Shown here: positions 26,824-37,647 of the stretch, piece by piece | Position numbering within the stretch: the stretch's first letter is position 1 | Layout: each line of letters opens with the position of its first letter | Assembly (NCBI RefSeq): GCF_003584165.1 | Contig: NZ_QXFJ01000029.1 | Coordinates: 37,972-101,971 of the forward strand | DNA from: Flagellimonas aequoris | GTDB taxonomy: Bacteria; Bacteroidota; Bacteroidia; Flavobacteriales; Flavobacteriaceae | Length of the DNA stretch: 64,000 nt | Direction of reading: 5' to 3' | Notes under the pieces: model-generated | Databases searched by the model: none | Seen by the model: the letters and a program-made list of their open reading frames with translations, nothing else | What the model was told of the DNA's origin: nothing | Position numbers and translations under genes: made by a program

Positions 26824-28359
26824 ATGAAAATTTTTTCTGCTTCCCAAATCCAAGATGCTGATAAATCTACAATGCAAAAACAACAAATCTCCAGTGAAGA
26901 GCTTATGGAAAGAGCTGCCACCAAGCTGTTTGAGTGGATCCATGCTAGGTTGAGAGGCACCCAAGTAACCCTTAGGCTGTTTTGTGGGATTGGAAATAAT
27001 GGTGGTGATGGTTTGGTATTGGCCCGGCTTTTACATGAACATGGGTATACCATTCAAGTGTATGTGGTCAACTTCAGCGAAAAGCGTTCCAAGGATTTTT
27101 TGTTGAACTTGGAAAGGTTGAAGAGTGCAAAACTATGGCCCGACTTTCTGAACAGTGAAAGTGAACTCCCGCCCATCTCACCTGATGATATCATAGTGGA
27201 TGCCATATTTGGAATTGGATTGAACCGCGCGCCTAATACTTGGGCGGGCAATTTGATCATGCACATCAACAACTCCAAGGCTTTTGTGCTTTCTGTGGAT
27301 ATTCCATCCGGTTTGCCCACGGATAAGTGCCCATGGAACCCGGATTATGCCATTCGGGCCAGTTATGTACTTACTTTTCAAGCGCCCAAATTGGTATTCT
27401 TTTTGCCGGAAACTGGGGTTTTTGTGAATCAATGGGAGCTATTGGATATTGGTCTGGACCCAGAATATATTCAAACAACAGAAACCGATTTTGAATTGAT
27501 AGGAAGGCCGGAAGTACTTCCCTTATATCGGCCACGGCTTAAATTTTCGCACAAGGGAAATTATGGGCATGCGATTATGGTTGGAGGAAGTTACGGGAAA
27601 ATTGGTGCCGTTCAATTGGCGAGTGATGCCTGTTTGACTTCAGGTAGTGGATTAGTTTCATCTTATGTGCCGAGATGTGGGTACCAAGTCATTCAAACGG
27701 CATTGCCTGAGGTAATGGTATTGACCGATGGCGGGGAAAAGATGATTTCGGAGATTTCCTTTCCCTTTGATCCTACTGTAGTCGGAATCGGGATGGGAAT
27801 CGGAGTGGATAAAATTACCGCAAATGCTTTTGCGGCCTTACTGAAGACAATGGATAAACCTATGGTCATTGACGCGGATGGATTGAACATCTTGGCCCAA
27901 AATCCAAAAATGCTGAAGGATGTACCCGAGCTATCAGTGTTAACGCCTCATCCCAAAGAATTGGAGCGGTTGGTTGGAAAATGGAGCGACGACTTTGAAA
28001 AACTTTCTAAGGTAAAGGCTTTTTCAACCCATTATAATGTGGTCGTCGTAATCAAAGGCGCCCATAGCATTACGGTTTACAAGGATAAAGGCTTTGTAAA
28101 TACCACAGGTAATCCAGGGATGGCGACTGCTGGTAGTGGCGATGTGCTCACGGGCATGATCACCGGGTTGATGGCCCAGGGATATCCTTCCTTGCACGCT
28201 GCCATTTTTGGCGTATATCTACATGGATTGGCTGGAGACCTAGGGGTTTCCGAAAATGGATACGAAGCACTAAAAGCCTCGACCATTGTTGCAAATATTG
28301 GGAACGCGTTTATGGAATTGCTCAGGCAGCCCGAAGTTGAGCAGCAGGAAGAAGTTTAA
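26824..28359 (+). CDS. nnr: Bifunctional NAD(P)H-hydrate epimerase / ADP-dependent dehydratase
   Basis: 511 residues, a two-domain repair enzyme for NAD(P)HX, the damaged hydrate of NAD(P)H. The N-terminal epimerase half has MKIFSASQIQDADKS, CGIGNNGGDGLVLARLL and DIPSGLPTD. The C-terminal kinase-fold dehydratase half starts at about 230 with FSHKGNYGHAIMVGGSYGKIGA, and has LTPHPKEL and the catalytic NPGMATAGSGDVLTGMI. It is divergent from the thr operon. Length is normal for the fused form. Confidence 0.96.
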   Translation: MKIFSASQIQDADKSTMQKQQISSEELMERAATKLFEWIHARLRGTQVTLRLFCGIGNNGGDGLVLARLLHEHGYTIQVYVVNFSEKRSKDFLLNLERLKSAKLWPDFLNSESELPPISPDDIIVDAIFGIGLNRAPNTWAGNLIMHINNSKAFVLSVDIPSGLPTDKCPWNPDYAIRASYVLTFQAPKLVFFLPETGVFVNQWELLDIGLDPEYIQTTETDFELIGRPEVLPLYRPRLKFSHKGNYGHAIMVGGSYGKIGAVQLASDACLTSGSGLVSSYVPRCGYQVIQTALPEVMVLTDGGEKMISEISFPFDPTVVGIGMGIGVDKITANAFAALLKTMDKPMVIDADGLNILAQNPKMLKDVPELSVLTPHPKELERLVGKWSDDFEKLSKVKAFSTHYNVVVVIKGAHSITVYKDKGFVNTTGNPGMATAGSGDVLTGMITGLMAQGYPSLHAAIFGVYLHGLAGDLGVSENGYEALKASTIVANIGNAFMELLRQPEVEQQEEV

Positions 28360-28775
28360 TCCTTGTTCTTTCCTTTGCTGTTCTTCAACCTTTTTTTAAC
28401 CCAGGCCAATGCATTGTCAAACTCAATGAAAAATTCCATGTTCTTTTTGTAGAACAGTTTTTCAATCTTGAAGTTGTGCATATCGATTTCCTTCTTGGAA
28501 ACAATGGCGAAAGCCTTGAGGTTGTTCAATCCCCTCACATAATTATATATGGTGGGGTCAACGGCATAGGAATTTTTACGAAGGCTTATGTAACCAAAAT
28601 CCTTGTCCCTAAAGTGTATTTCCGATATACCGATGATTTGATAGGCTCTCTCCAGCGTTATGGTAGTACCTTCATCAAAAGAGGAGACCATGTAGTCATC
28701 ATAAACCTGCACCGTACCAATATCCAAGCGGTACTCGCGCACAACAACGGTCTTCTTTGTAGAAGTAAATTTCAT
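28356..28775 (-). CDS. Conserved protein of unknown function
   Basis: 139 residues from the ATG at 28775 (MKFTSTKKTVVVREYRLDIG); a TTG two codons upstream is a less likely start. The protein is basic at its C-terminus (KKRLKNSKGKNKD) and has an alternating pattern (REYRLDIGTVQVYDDYMVSSFDEG, YVRGLNNLKAFAIVSKKEIDMHNFKIEKLFYKKN) that fits an alpha/beta fold resembling SpoIIAA/STAS-like proteins. It has no signal or membrane segment. Its stop overlaps the end of nnr by 4 bases, convergent. No function can be assigned. Confidence 0.75.
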   Translation of the reverse strand: MKFTSTKKTVVVREYRLDIGTVQVYDDYMVSSFDEGTTITLERAYQIIGISEIHFRDKDFGYISLRKNSYAVDPTIYNYVRGLNNLKAFAIVSKKEIDMHNFKIEKLFYKKNMEFFIEFDNALAWVKKRLKNSKGKNKD

Positions 28776-28884
28776 TCCCAAGTGTAATTATAGTGTCTCG
28801 TTAACGAAAATAGATGTAATGCGGAGCGAAGGGAAAAAATCTAGATTAAAAGCGCAAATATCGTTTGTATGGTAAATTTGGTCA

Positions 28885-28912
28885 TAAAAAAAGCTGGCCG
28901 ATGGGCCAGCTT
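28885..28912 (-). terminator. Intrinsic terminator of clpC
   Basis: A 9-bp perfect stem AAGCTGGCC / GGCCAGCTT (28891-28912, 4-base loop), followed on the minus strand by a run of T bases. It starts 17 bases after the clpC stop. Confidence 0.85.
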
Positions 28913-28929
28913 GGTTATGTTGAGGTATT

Positions 28930-31485
28930 TTAATTCTCCGTTTCAGGTGACTTTTCAGCCTTTTTGATTTTAATGGTGAGTTCATCTTTTTTCTCATCCA
29001 GATCCATAAAAATGCTGTCACCTTCTTCTAATTTTGAGTTCACGATTTCCTCTGCCAACGTATCCTCAATATACTTTTGGATAGCTCTTTTTAGAGGCCG
29101 GGCCCCATATTGTTTATCAAAGCCTTTTTCGGCGATATAATCCTTGGCCTTGTCAGAAAGTCTAAGATCATACCCGATCTCTTTAATCCTTCCATAGAGT
29201 TTGTTCAACTCGATATCGATGATTTTGTGGATGTCTTCCCTTTCCAAAGGATTGAACACGACCACATCGTCGATCCTGTTCAAGAATTCTGGTGCAAAAG
29301 CCTTTTTCAAGGCACTTTCGATTACGCTTTTTTGATGGGTATCGGCCTGTGCCTGTTTGGCAGCGGTACCGAAACCAACCCCTTGTCCAAAATCCTTTAA
29401 TTGTCGGGCACCGATGTTGGAGGTCATGATGATGATGGTGTTCCTAAAATCGATTTTACGACCAAGGCTATCGGTTAAGAAACCATCATCAAGCACTTGC
29501 AATAACATGTTGAACACATCTGGGTGCGCTTTTTCAACTTCGTCCAAAAGAACCACAGAATACGGTTTGCGACGTACTTTCTCTGTCAATTGTCCGCCTT
29601 CTTCATACCCCACGTATCCTGGAGGTGCTCCTACCAATCTGGATATGGCGAATTTTTCCATGTACTCGCTCATATCGATTCGGATAAGGGCATCTTCGGA
29701 ATCAAAAAGTTCCTTCGCCAAAATCTTGGCCAACTGGGTCTTACCAACACCGGTCTGGCCCAAAAAGATGAACGATCCAATGGGTTTGTTCGGGTCTTTA
29801 AGACCTGCCCTGTTCCGTTGGATGGCTTTGGCCACTTTGGCCACGGCTTCGTCCTGACCTATCACAAAACCTTTGATCAAATCGGGTAATTTGGCCAGTT
29901 TGTTGCTTTCGGTCTGAGCTATCCTGTTTACGGGAATGCCGCTCATCATGGAAACCACATCGGCCACATTGTCCTCTGTAACGGTCTCCCTGTGTAGTTT
30001 GCTTTCTTCTTCCCAGCGTTCTTGGGCCGTTGCCAAATCTTTTTCAAGACGTTTTTCATCGTCACGCAGTTTGGCAGCTTCCTCGTATTTCTGTTTTTTG
30101 ACAACACTGTTCTTCAACTCGCGAACATCTTCCAACTGGCTTTCGAGTTCCAAGATTTGCTTGGGTACGTCCATGTTTACGATGTGCACGCGTGAACCGG
30201 CCTCATCCAAGGCATCGATGGCCTTGTCCGGCAAGAATCTGTCCGTCATGTACCTATTGGTCAATTTTACACAGGCCATAATGGCTTCATCGGTGTAATT
30301 GACATTGTGGTGGTCTTCGTACTTGCCTTTGATGTTCATCAAAATTTCAATGGTTTCCTCAACGGATGTTGGCTCGACCATGACTTTTTGAAAACGGCGT
30401 TCCAAGGCACCATCTTTCTCGATATATTGTCTGTATTCATCAAGGGTCGTGGCTCCAATACATTGGATCTCGCCCCTTGCCAAGGCTGGTTTGAACATGT
30501 TCGATGCATCCAAACTACCTGTGGCACCACCGGCACCCACAATGGTGTGGATCTCATCGATGAACAAGATAATATCATCATTCTTTTCCAACTCGTTCAT
30601 TACGGCCTTCATACGCTCTTCAAACTGACCGCGGTACTTGGTTCCTGCTACCAAAGAAGCAAGGTCCAAAGTGACCACACGCTTATTGTACAGGATTCGC
30701 GATACTTTTTTGTTGATGATGCGCAGGGCCAATCCCTCGGCAATGGCACTTTTACCAACCCCTGGTTCACCGATCAACAACGGGTTGTTCTTTTTTCTTC
30801 GGCTTAAAATCTGCGACACCCGCTCAATTTCCTTTTCCCTTCCCACAACGGGATCCAACTTGTTCTCTTCGGCCAAACGGGTCAAGTCCCGACCAAAGTT
30901 GTCCAGAACTGGAGTTTTGGATTTTTTGCTTCCTTTTTGGGCGGAACCGGAACCGAAGGTACTTTCCTTGCCATCTCCCATATCGTCAGCATCACCCGAA
31001 AAGGATTCTGCCTGTGGGGAATCTATATAATCGTCGTCGCTGGTGATCATCGATTTGAATTGTTCTTTTACATTATCATAGTCCACTTTCAGCTTATGCA
31101 GCAATTTTGTAGTGGGGTCGTTCTCGTTTCTAAGGATACAGAGTAAGAGGTGTGCGGTATTGATGGATGAGCTTTGGAAAAGCTTCGCTTCCAAAAAGGT
31201 TGTTTTAAGGGCGCGCTCTGCCTGGCGGGTAAGGTGCAGGTTCTTTTTGTCTTTCTGCATCGTGCCCGTGTTCGGATTTGCAGGACTTAGGATTTCCACC
31301 TTTCGGCGAAGGTGTTCCAGGTCCACATCAAGTGCATCCAATATGCTAATGGCCTTGCCATTTCCATCTCTTAAAAGACCAAGCATCAGGTGTTCCGTGC
31401 CAATAAAATCATGCCCCAATCTTAGGGCTTCCTCCTTGCTGTATGCTATAACGTCTTTTACTCTGGGGGAAAAATTGTCGTCCAT
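28930..31485 (-). CDS. clpC: Clp protease ATP-binding subunit ClpC
   Basis: 851 residues from the ATG at 31485 (MDDNFSPRVKDVIAYSKEEA). It is a hexameric AAA+ unfoldase that feeds proteins to ClpP. The N-domain has two Clp repeats (to about 150); a Gly/Ser-rich acidic linker follows. The first AAA module has Walker A LLIGEPGVGKSAIAEGLAL and Walker B ILFIDEIHTIVGAGG; a coiled middle domain contains the UVR-like KKQKYEEAAKLRDDEKRLEK; the second AAA module has GQTGVGKTQLAKIL and VVLLDEVEKAHPDV. The intact UVR region places it as ClpC rather than ClpB. It has its own terminator and is divergent from gyrA. Confidence 0.96.
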   Translation of the reverse strand: MDDNFSPRVKDVIAYSKEEALRLGHDFIGTEHLMLGLLRDGNGKAISILDALDVDLEHLRRKVEILSPANPNTGTMQKDKKNLHLTRQAERALKTTFLEAKLFQSSSINTAHLLLCILRNENDPTTKLLHKLKVDYDNVKEQFKSMITSDDDYIDSPQAESFSGDADDMGDGKESTFGSGSAQKGSKKSKTPVLDNFGRDLTRLAEENKLDPVVGREKEIERVSQILSRRKKNNPLLIGEPGVGKSAIAEGLALRIINKKVSRILYNKRVVTLDLASLVAGTKYRGQFEERMKAVMNELEKNDDIILFIDEIHTIVGAGGATGSLDASNMFKPALARGEIQCIGATTLDEYRQYIEKDGALERRFQKVMVEPTSVEETIEILMNIKGKYEDHHNVNYTDEAIMACVKLTNRYMTDRFLPDKAIDALDEAGSRVHIVNMDVPKQILELESQLEDVRELKNSVVKKQKYEEAAKLRDDEKRLEKDLATAQERWEEESKLHRETVTEDNVADVVSMMSGIPVNRIAQTESNKLAKLPDLIKGFVIGQDEAVAKVAKAIQRNRAGLKDPNKPIGSFIFLGQTGVGKTQLAKILAKELFDSEDALIRIDMSEYMEKFAISRLVGAPPGYVGYEEGGQLTEKVRRKPYSVVLLDEVEKAHPDVFNMLLQVLDDGFLTDSLGRKIDFRNTIIIMTSNIGARQLKDFGQGVGFGTAAKQAQADTHQKSVIESALKKAFAPEFLNRIDDVVVFNPLEREDIHKIIDIELNKLYGRIKEIGYDLRLSDKAKDYIAEKGFDKQYGARPLKRAIQKYIEDTLAEEIVNSKLEEGDSIFMDLDEKKDELTIKIKKAEKSPETEN

Positions 31486-31745
31486 ACGTTTCTTTTTCAG
31501 CAATTAAAATTAATAAAAGTATTGTTACAGTGGTCAAATACCGTACCCATATTCGATAAAGTAGTGGTAAATGTCGGAATAAAGGTGATTTTTTTACTTG
31601 TTTAACAAAGCTTTATCAGCATGTTGGGAACCTGCGTACTATGTTGATAATTTTTTTAATAAACTAAGCGCAAAGCGGTGTAAAAGCTGCTATTTTCTGT
31701 ATATTGCCATGATATTTTAACCACAAAAAACAATAAGATTTTAGC

Positions 31746-34271
31746 ATGGCGGAAGGAGAAAAGTTAATTCCTATCAACATTGAGGATGAGATGAAATCTG
31801 CCTACATCGATTATTCGATGTCGGTCATTGTGTCACGTGCCCTGCCAGATGTTCGTGATGGCCTAAAACCGGTTCACCGAAGGGTCCTCTTCGGAATGCA
31901 CGAACTGGGTGTGAGGTCAACAAGTGCCCACAAGAAATCTGCCCGTATTGTTGGGGAGGTTTTGGGTAAATACCACCCACACGGTGATACCTCTGTTTAT
32001 GATACCATGGTGCGTATGGCCCAAGAATGGAGCCTTAGGTACATGTTGGTGGACGGACAGGGTAACTTTGGTTCCGTGGATGGGGACAGCCCCGCGGCCA
32101 TGCGTTATACCGAGGCCAGGATGCGGAAGATTGCCGACGAGATGTTGGCCGATATCGATAAGGAAACGGTAGACCACCAATTCAATTTTGATGATACGTT
32201 ACAGGAGCCTACCGTGCTTCCTACTCGTATCCCTAATCTTTTGGTGAACGGTGCTTCCGGTATTGCCGTGGGTATGGCCACCAATATGCCGCCACATAAC
32301 CTTTCGGAGGTTGTGGATGGCACCATCGCCTATATTGACAATCCTGAAGTAGAAATAGAGGAACTGATCCAACACATCAAGGCTCCCGATTTTCCCACGG
32401 GAGGAATCATTTATGGCTATGATGGTGTAAAGGAAGCGTTCCACACCGGCAGAGGAAGGGTGGTGATGCGCGCCAAGGCTTCTTTTGAAGAGGTTCAGGG
32501 CAGGGAATGCATCATTGTGACCGAAATCCCTTATCAAGTGAACAAGGCGGACATGATCAAAAAGACGGCCGACCTTGTCAACGAAAAGAAAATTGAAGGT
32601 ATTGCGTCCATTCGTGACGAATCGGATAGAAAAGGGATGCGTATCGTTTATATCCTTAAGCGCGATGCCATTCCAAATATCGTACTGAACACACTATACA
32701 AGTACACTGCCCTTCAATCTTCGTTCAGTGTCAACAATATCGCGTTGGTCAATGGTAGGCCACAGTTGTTGAACTTAAAGGAAATCATCCACCACTTTGT
32801 GGAGCACAGGCATGAGGTTGTAGTTAGAAGGACCACGTACGAACTCAAAAAAGCGGAAGACCGTGCCCATATTTTGGAGGGTCTGATCATCGCTTCGGAT
32901 AATATTGACGAAGTAATCGCCATTATTAGGGCATCATCCAATGTGGACGAAGCGCGTACGAATCTGATGGAACGCTTCAAGTTGACAGAAGTACAGGCCA
33001 AGGCCATTGTGGAGATGCGCTTGCGCCAACTTACAGGTCTTGAACAGGACAAGCTTCGTGAAGAGTATGATGAATTGTTGAAGACCATCGAAGATTTGAA
33101 GGACATCCTTGACAAGAAAGAGCGTAGGATGCAGATCATCAAAGATGAGTTGTTGGAGGTGAAGGATAAATACGGCGATGAAAGAAGATCCGAGATCAAT
33201 TATGCCGGGGGTGACCTAAGTATTGAGGATATGATTCCGGATGAGCAGGTGGTCATCACCATTTCCCATGCTGGATATATCAAAAGAACCCCATTGACTG
33301 AATACAAAACCCAGAATAGGGGTGGTGTGGGCCAAAAAGCTTCCTCTACGAGAAATGAGGATTTCTTGGAGCATTTGTTTGTTGGGACCAATCACCAGTA
33401 TATGTTGTTCTTTACCCAAAAAGGAAAATGCTTCTGGATGAGGGTTTATGAAATACCCGAAGGAAGTAGAACCTCTAAAGGTAGGGCCATCCAAAACCTG
33501 ATCAATATGGAAACGGATGACAAGGTAAAAGCCTTTATCTGTACCCAAGATTTGAAGGACGAGGATTATGTGAACAGCCATTATGTGATTATGGCGACCA
33601 AGAAGGGAGTGGTGAAGAAAACTTCTTTGGAGCAATATTCCAGACCACGTCAAAATGGGATCAATGCCATTACAGTAAGGGACGGAGACGAGTTGCTCGA
33701 GGCCAAATTGACTACTGGTACCAGCCAAATTTTCCTAGGATTGAAATCCGGTAAGGCCATACGTTTTGAAGAAAGCAAGACCCGACCTATGGGTAGGAAT
33801 GCTTCTGGTGTACGGGGGATAACCTTGGCCGATGACAACGATGAAGTAATAGGCATGGTGTCCGTACATAACTTGGAGGACGATATCTTGGTAGTTTCCG
33901 AGAATGGTTATGGTAAACGTTCCAACATGGACGATTACAGGATTACCAATAGAGGTGGAAAAGGAGTGAAGACCATTTCGATCACCGATAAGACCGGCGG
34001 TCTTGTGGCCATTAAAAATGTCACCGATACCGATGATTTGATGATCATCAATAAATCAGGAATTGCCATCAGAATGAGCGTGGAAGACCTAAGGGTCATG
34101 GGACGTGCCACACAAGGAGTGCGACTCATCAATCTAAAAGGAGGAGATTCCATTGCCGCGGTGGCCAAAGTCATGAAAGAAGATGATCCCATGGATGATA
34201 CCAATATCTTGGATATCGAAGTAAAAGGGGAAGATGGCACGGCTATTGAAGGTGAAAACGAAAACAATTAA
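31746..34271 (+). CDS. gyrA: DNA gyrase subunit A
   Basis: 841 residues. GyrA cuts and rejoins DNA for negative supercoiling. The QRDR-type segment [24 protein letters not shown] precedes the catalytic tyrosine in [11 protein letters not shown] coiled arm follows ([21 protein letters not shown]), and the C-terminal beta-pinwheel has six degenerate repeats, with a GyrA-box-like element near residue 520 ([11 protein letters not shown], a Q-RGG-G form). The acidic tail ([16 protein letters not shown]) is often present. The 260 bases between clpC and gyrA hold the promoters of both. Confidence 0.97.
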   Translation: MAEGEKLIPINIEDEMKSAYIDYSMSVIVSRALPDVRDGLKPVHRRVLFGMHELGVRSTSAHKKSARIVGEVLGKYHPHGDTSVYDTMVRMAQEWSLRYMLVDGQGNFGSVDGDSPAAMRYTEARMRKIADEMLADIDKETVDHQFNFDDTLQEPTVLPTRIPNLLVNGASGIAVGMATNMPPHNLSEVVDGTIAYIDNPEVEIEELIQHIKAPDFPTGGIIYGYDGVKEAFHTGRGRVVMRAKASFEEVQGRECIIVTEIPYQVNKADMIKKTADLVNEKKIEGIASIRDESDRKGMRIVYILKRDAIPNIVLNTLYKYTALQSSFSVNNIALVNGRPQLLNLKEIIHHFVEHRHEVVVRRTTYELKKAEDRAHILEGLIIASDNIDEVIAIIRASSNVDEARTNLMERFKLTEVQAKAIVEMRLRQLTGLEQDKLREEYDELLKTIEDLKDILDKKERRMQIIKDELLEVKDKYGDERRSEINYAGGDLSIEDMIPDEQVVITISHAGYIKRTPLTEYKTQNRGGVGQKASSTRNEDFLEHLFVGTNHQYMLFFTQKGKCFWMRVYEIPEGSRTSKGRAIQNLINMETDDKVKAFICTQDLKDEDYVNSHYVIMATKKGVVKKTSLEQYSRPRQNGINAITVRDGDELLEAKLTTGTSQIFLGLKSGKAIRFEESKTRPMGRNASGVRGITLADDNDEVIGMVSVHNLEDDILVVSENGYGKRSNMDDYRITNRGGKGVKTISITDKTGGLVAIKNVTDTDDLMIINKSGIAIRMSVEDLRVMGRATQGVRLINLKGGDSIAAVAKVMKEDDPMDDTNILDIEVKGEDGTAIEGENENN

Positions 34272-34305
34272 TAATCGATAAACACTAAATAATTATTTTT
34301 TTGAC

Positions 34306-35568
34306 ATGAAGACTAAAGTTTTGATATTACTTGCCATAGGGGTTTCTACGATGGGATTTGCCCAGAAGGATGAAATCAAGGCGGCCGAAAAAGCCATGAA
34401 GAGCGGGGATGCCGCAGCCGCTTTGGCAGCCCTAGAAAGCGCGGCTTCGACCATAGATGCCGCCGATGAAAAGCTTCAGGCCCAGTATTATGCCGACCTG
34501 GGGAATGCCAACTATGATTTGGCCCAAAAAGGAGATGCTTCTAAGTTCAAAGCTGCTTTGGATGCCTACAACAAGGTAATTTCTGTGGAAGAGACCAGTG
34601 GAAAAGCCAAGTATACCTCAGTTGCTAAGGAAAAAATGTCCCAAATGACAGCTGATTTGGTAAATGCGGCTGTTGAGGACAACAACAATCAGAAGTTTGC
34701 AGAGGCAGCCGACAAACTCTACATGAGCTATAAACTTAGTCCAAAGGATACTGTTTATCTATACTATGCTGCTAGCAGTGCGGTAAACGGACAGGAATAC
34801 GAAAAGGCCTTGGACTATTACAATGAACTGAAGGACATTAATTACGACGGTAGTGATGTTACCTATACGGCTGTAAATGTTTCGACCGGGGAAACCGAGA
34901 CTATGGACAAGTCAACCCGTGATCTGTATGTAAAAGCAGGAACCCACAAGGATCCAAAAGAGGAGAAAAGTCCTTCCAAAAAACCTGAAATTGTTAAAAA
35001 CATTGCATTGATTTACCAGCAATTGGGGAACAATGATAAAGCTCTGGAAGCCTATACCGATGCAAGGGCCGAGAATCCAGAAGATGTGAATTTGGTTTTG
35101 GGTGAAGCAAACCTGTATTATACTCTGGGAAACAAGGACAAATTCAAAGAATTAATGGCCGAAGCATCGAATATGGCCCCAGATAATCCAGACTTGTTGT
35201 ACAACATAGGTGTGATCAACATGGAGCAAGGAAATTTGGAAGCCGCTAGGGATGCCTATAAAAAAGCATTATCCGTAGACCCAGGTTACATCAATGCGCT
35301 TTTGAACCTTTCCACTACTTATATCAATGAAGGAAATGGGTTGATCGATGAAATGAACGCTTTGGGAACCTCTAAGGCCGATATCGCTAAATATGACGAG
35401 TTAAAGGATAAAAAGGATAGTCTTTTCAAGGAAGGCGCAAAGGTTTTGGAAGATGCCCTAAAATCAAATCCGGATAACCAAAGTGTTCTTACCCAGTTGA
35501 AGAACATTTATGGTGCTTTGGGTGATACCGAAAACTTTATGAGAATTAAAAAGCTATTGGGGGAATAA
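34306..35568 (+). CDS. Secreted tetratricopeptide repeat protein
   Basis: 420 residues. A signal peptide (MKTKVLILLAIGVSTMGFA) precedes tandem TPR units: an N-terminal group (AAEKAMKSGDAAAALAALESA, YADLGNANYDLAQKGDASKFKAALDAY) and a C-terminal group (NIALIYQQLGNNDKALEAYTDAR, YNIGVINMEQGNLEAARDAYKKAL, ALLNLSTTYINEGN). It would be a periplasmic scaffold or adaptor. The partner is unknown. It lies 34 bases after gyrA, and the shared terminator at 35589-35617 ends the unit. Confidence 0.9.
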   Translation: MKTKVLILLAIGVSTMGFAQKDEIKAAEKAMKSGDAAAALAALESAASTIDAADEKLQAQYYADLGNANYDLAQKGDASKFKAALDAYNKVISVEETSGKAKYTSVAKEKMSQMTADLVNAAVEDNNNQKFAEAADKLYMSYKLSPKDTVYLYYAASSAVNGQEYEKALDYYNELKDINYDGSDVTYTAVNVSTGETETMDKSTRDLYVKAGTHKDPKEEKSPSKKPEIVKNIALIYQQLGNNDKALEAYTDARAENPEDVNLVLGEANLYYTLGNKDKFKELMAEASNMAPDNPDLLYNIGVINMEQGNLEAARDAYKKALSVDPGYINALLNLSTTYINEGNGLIDEMNALGTSKADIAKYDELKDKKDSLFKEGAKVLEDALKSNPDNQSVLTQLKNIYGALGDTENFMRIKKLLGE

Positions 35569-35588
35569 TCCAATACTTTCCAATAAAA

Positions 35589-35617
35589 AAGGGGCCGATT
35601 TTCGGTCCCTTTTTTTA
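35589..35617 (+). terminator. Bidirectional terminator between the TPR gene and the NlpC/P60 gene
   Basis: A ten-pair stem AAGGGGCCGA / TCGGTCCCTT (one G-T pair) is flanked by A runs on the left and seven T bases on the right, so it can stop transcripts from both converging genes. Confidence 0.88.
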
Positions 35618-36367
35618 TTATATGATCTTTTTAATGACCCTCAATTTGTGGGTGTACAACTTTTCTTCTGTATTGAAGATTCCCGTGTGATCCAGACGAT
35701 CAATTCTTACATGTCCGTTCACATGAATGATGTAATTGTCTTTCAAAATGATTCCTACATGGTCTATTATCCCTTCGTTATTATCAAAAAAAGCTAAATC
35801 CCCAGGTTCACTTTCCTCAATGAAACTTAGTGCCTCTCCTTGTTTGGACTGTCCTCCTGCCGTGCGTTCCAAGGCATATCCATTGATTTTATAGACCATC
35901 TGTGCCAATCCGGAGCCATCTATTCCGAAAGGTGATTTGCCACCTGCCAGATAGGGAGCCTTCAAGTAAAGGAACGCCGTGTCCACCAAACTTTCCTTGT
36001 TTTTCTTTCCTTCAAAAATATGTCCTTCGAACGTATGGTGTAGCAGTGAAGCAGGTTCTGCCATTGATCCCAACAATATGGGCAACAACATACCATCATG
36101 CGTACAAACATGTGAAATGATATCCGCAGAAATATGGGAAGCTGTTTTATCAAACCCCTCGAATTCTTCCTCGGAAATCAGCGTAATCTGGTTGTTGGTG
36201 ACCCAACCTTCAAAGTTGTCATAAGCCACCCGAATCCTGCTCCATTTTTTCCGGCTTTCCAGAACCTTGAAATGTTCCCCATATAAGAGTTGGGATGACA
36301 TTTCGGCACAATCGTCCGGATTTGTTCTAATGGGAACAATGCTCAGAGGGCAAATTCCATATTGCAT
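35618..36367 (-). CDS. SH3-NlpC/P60 protein lacking the catalytic cysteine
   Basis: 249 residues with an N-terminal SH3-like region (GEHFKVLESRKKWSRIRVAYDNFEGWV) and a C-terminal NlpC/P60 domain, as in cell-wall endopeptidases of the C40 family. The usual GIDCSG motif, whose cysteine is the nucleophile, reads FGIDGSGLAQMVY here: the codon is GGC where TGC would give cysteine. The histidine (DHVGIIL) is present. With no nucleophile the protein should be inactive as a peptidase, though it may still bind peptidoglycan. There is no classical signal peptide at the N-terminus. Its neighbour on the same strand is a thiolase gene. Confidence 0.88.
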   Translation of the reverse strand: MQYGICPLSIVPIRTNPDDCAEMSSQLLYGEHFKVLESRKKWSRIRVAYDNFEGWVTNNQITLISEEEFEGFDKTASHISADIISHVCTHDGMLLPILLGSMAEPASLLHHTFEGHIFEGKKNKESLVDTAFLYLKAPYLAGGKSPFGIDGSGLAQMVYKINGYALERTAGGQSKQGEALSFIEESEPGDLAFFDNNEGIIDHVGIILKDNYIIHVNGHVRIDRLDHTGIFNTEEKLYTHKLRVIKKII

Positions 36368-36385
36368 TTACTATCAATTGAATCT

Positions 36386-37561
36386 CTAATTTCTTTTCAG
36401 GACAATGGCCGAAGCTCCACCACCACCATTACAAATGGCCGCTGCTCCCAATGTTGCATTGTTCTGTTCCAATATGTTCAATAATGTTATGGTGATCCTG
36501 GCTCCTGAACAGCCCAGAGGATGTCCTAAAGAAACAGCCCCGCCGTTTACATTGACCTTGGAATCGTCCAACCCGAGAAGCTTCATGTTTGCCAATCCAA
36601 CTACGGCAAAAGCTTCGTTGAACTCAAAATAATCGATTTCATCCAAGGAAACACCGGCACGATCCAAAGCCTTTGGCAAAGCCTTGGCAGGTGCTGTGGT
36701 GAACCATTCGGGTTCCTGTGCGGCATCGGCATAGCCTAAAATGGTAGCCAAGGGTTTCAATCCCAATTCGGAAGCTTTTTCCTCGCTCATCAATACTACT
36801 GCGGCAGCACCGTCATTAATGGTGGATGCGTTGGCCGCGGTTACTGTACCTTCTTTGGTAAAGGCCGGGCGAAGGGAAGGAATCTTGTCCAATTTCACAT
36901 TTTTGTATTCTTCATCCTCGCTCACCAAAATAGGTTCGCCCCTTCTTTGGGGTACTTCAACGGGAACCACTTCGTTGTCAAATTTCCCGCTTTTCCATGC
37001 TTCGGCAGATCTTTGGTAAGATTGGATGGCATAGGCATCCTGATCTTCCCTACTAAATCCGTATTTAGCGGCACATGCATCTCCACATACGCCCATGGCA
37101 TTTTGATCATAGGCATCCACAAGTCCGTCCTTTTGCATCCCATCCAACAAAGTGGCCGGACCAAACTTGGTGCCGCTACGCATATAGGCATAATGGGGTA
37201 TCAAACTCATATTTTCCATACCTCCGGCAACAACAATGGAGTTTTCACCCAAAGCAATGGATTGGGCTCCTTGCATAATCGATTTCATACCTGAGGCACA
37301 TACTTTATTGACTGTTGTACAGGGAACGGTGTTCGGTATACCTGCATAAATGGCGGCCTGTCTGGCAGGGGCTTGTCCTGTACCTGCCTGTACCACATTG
37401 CCCATAAGGACTTCCTCTACCATTTCAGGCTTTAGGTTGATCTTTTCCATTGCGCCTTTAATGGCCACTGCGCCCAATTTTGGGGCCGGAACCGTGGAAA
37501 GGGCGCCCATAAAACTCCCAATTGGGGTCCTGGCGGCCGATACGATCACAACTTTTTTCAT
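36386..37561 (-). CDS. Acetyl-CoA acetyltransferase (thiolase)
   Basis: 391 residues. Thiolase condenses two acetyl-CoA or cleaves acetoacetyl-CoA. The active-site cysteine is in CTTVNKVCASGMKSIM (about residue 90); further signatures are NGGAVSLGHPLGCSGAR and CNGGGGASAIV with the second catalytic cysteine, and GHP histidine. The length is standard. It ends 18 bases before the start of the downstream NlpC/P60 gene, an association known in Flavobacteriia. Confidence 0.95.
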   Translation of the reverse strand: MKKVVIVSAARTPIGSFMGALSTVPAPKLGAVAIKGAMEKINLKPEMVEEVLMGNVVQAGTGQAPARQAAIYAGIPNTVPCTTVNKVCASGMKSIMQGAQSIALGENSIVVAGGMENMSLIPHYAYMRSGTKFGPATLLDGMQKDGLVDAYDQNAMGVCGDACAAKYGFSREDQDAYAIQSYQRSAEAWKSGKFDNEVVPVEVPQRRGEPILVSEDEEYKNVKLDKIPSLRPAFTKEGTVTAANASTINDGAAAVVLMSEEKASELGLKPLATILGYADAAQEPEWFTTAPAKALPKALDRAGVSLDEIDYFEFNEAFAVVGLANMKLLGLDDSKVNVNGGAVSLGHPLGCSGARITITLLNILEQNNATLGAAAICNGGGGASAIVLKRN

Positions 37562-37647
37562 ATGTGCATTTTTACTCCTGCGAAAATACTAAATTTAAAT
37601 GCAAAGCTCTAAGATGTGAGGCAAGGGCACTTCTTATTAATATTTTC

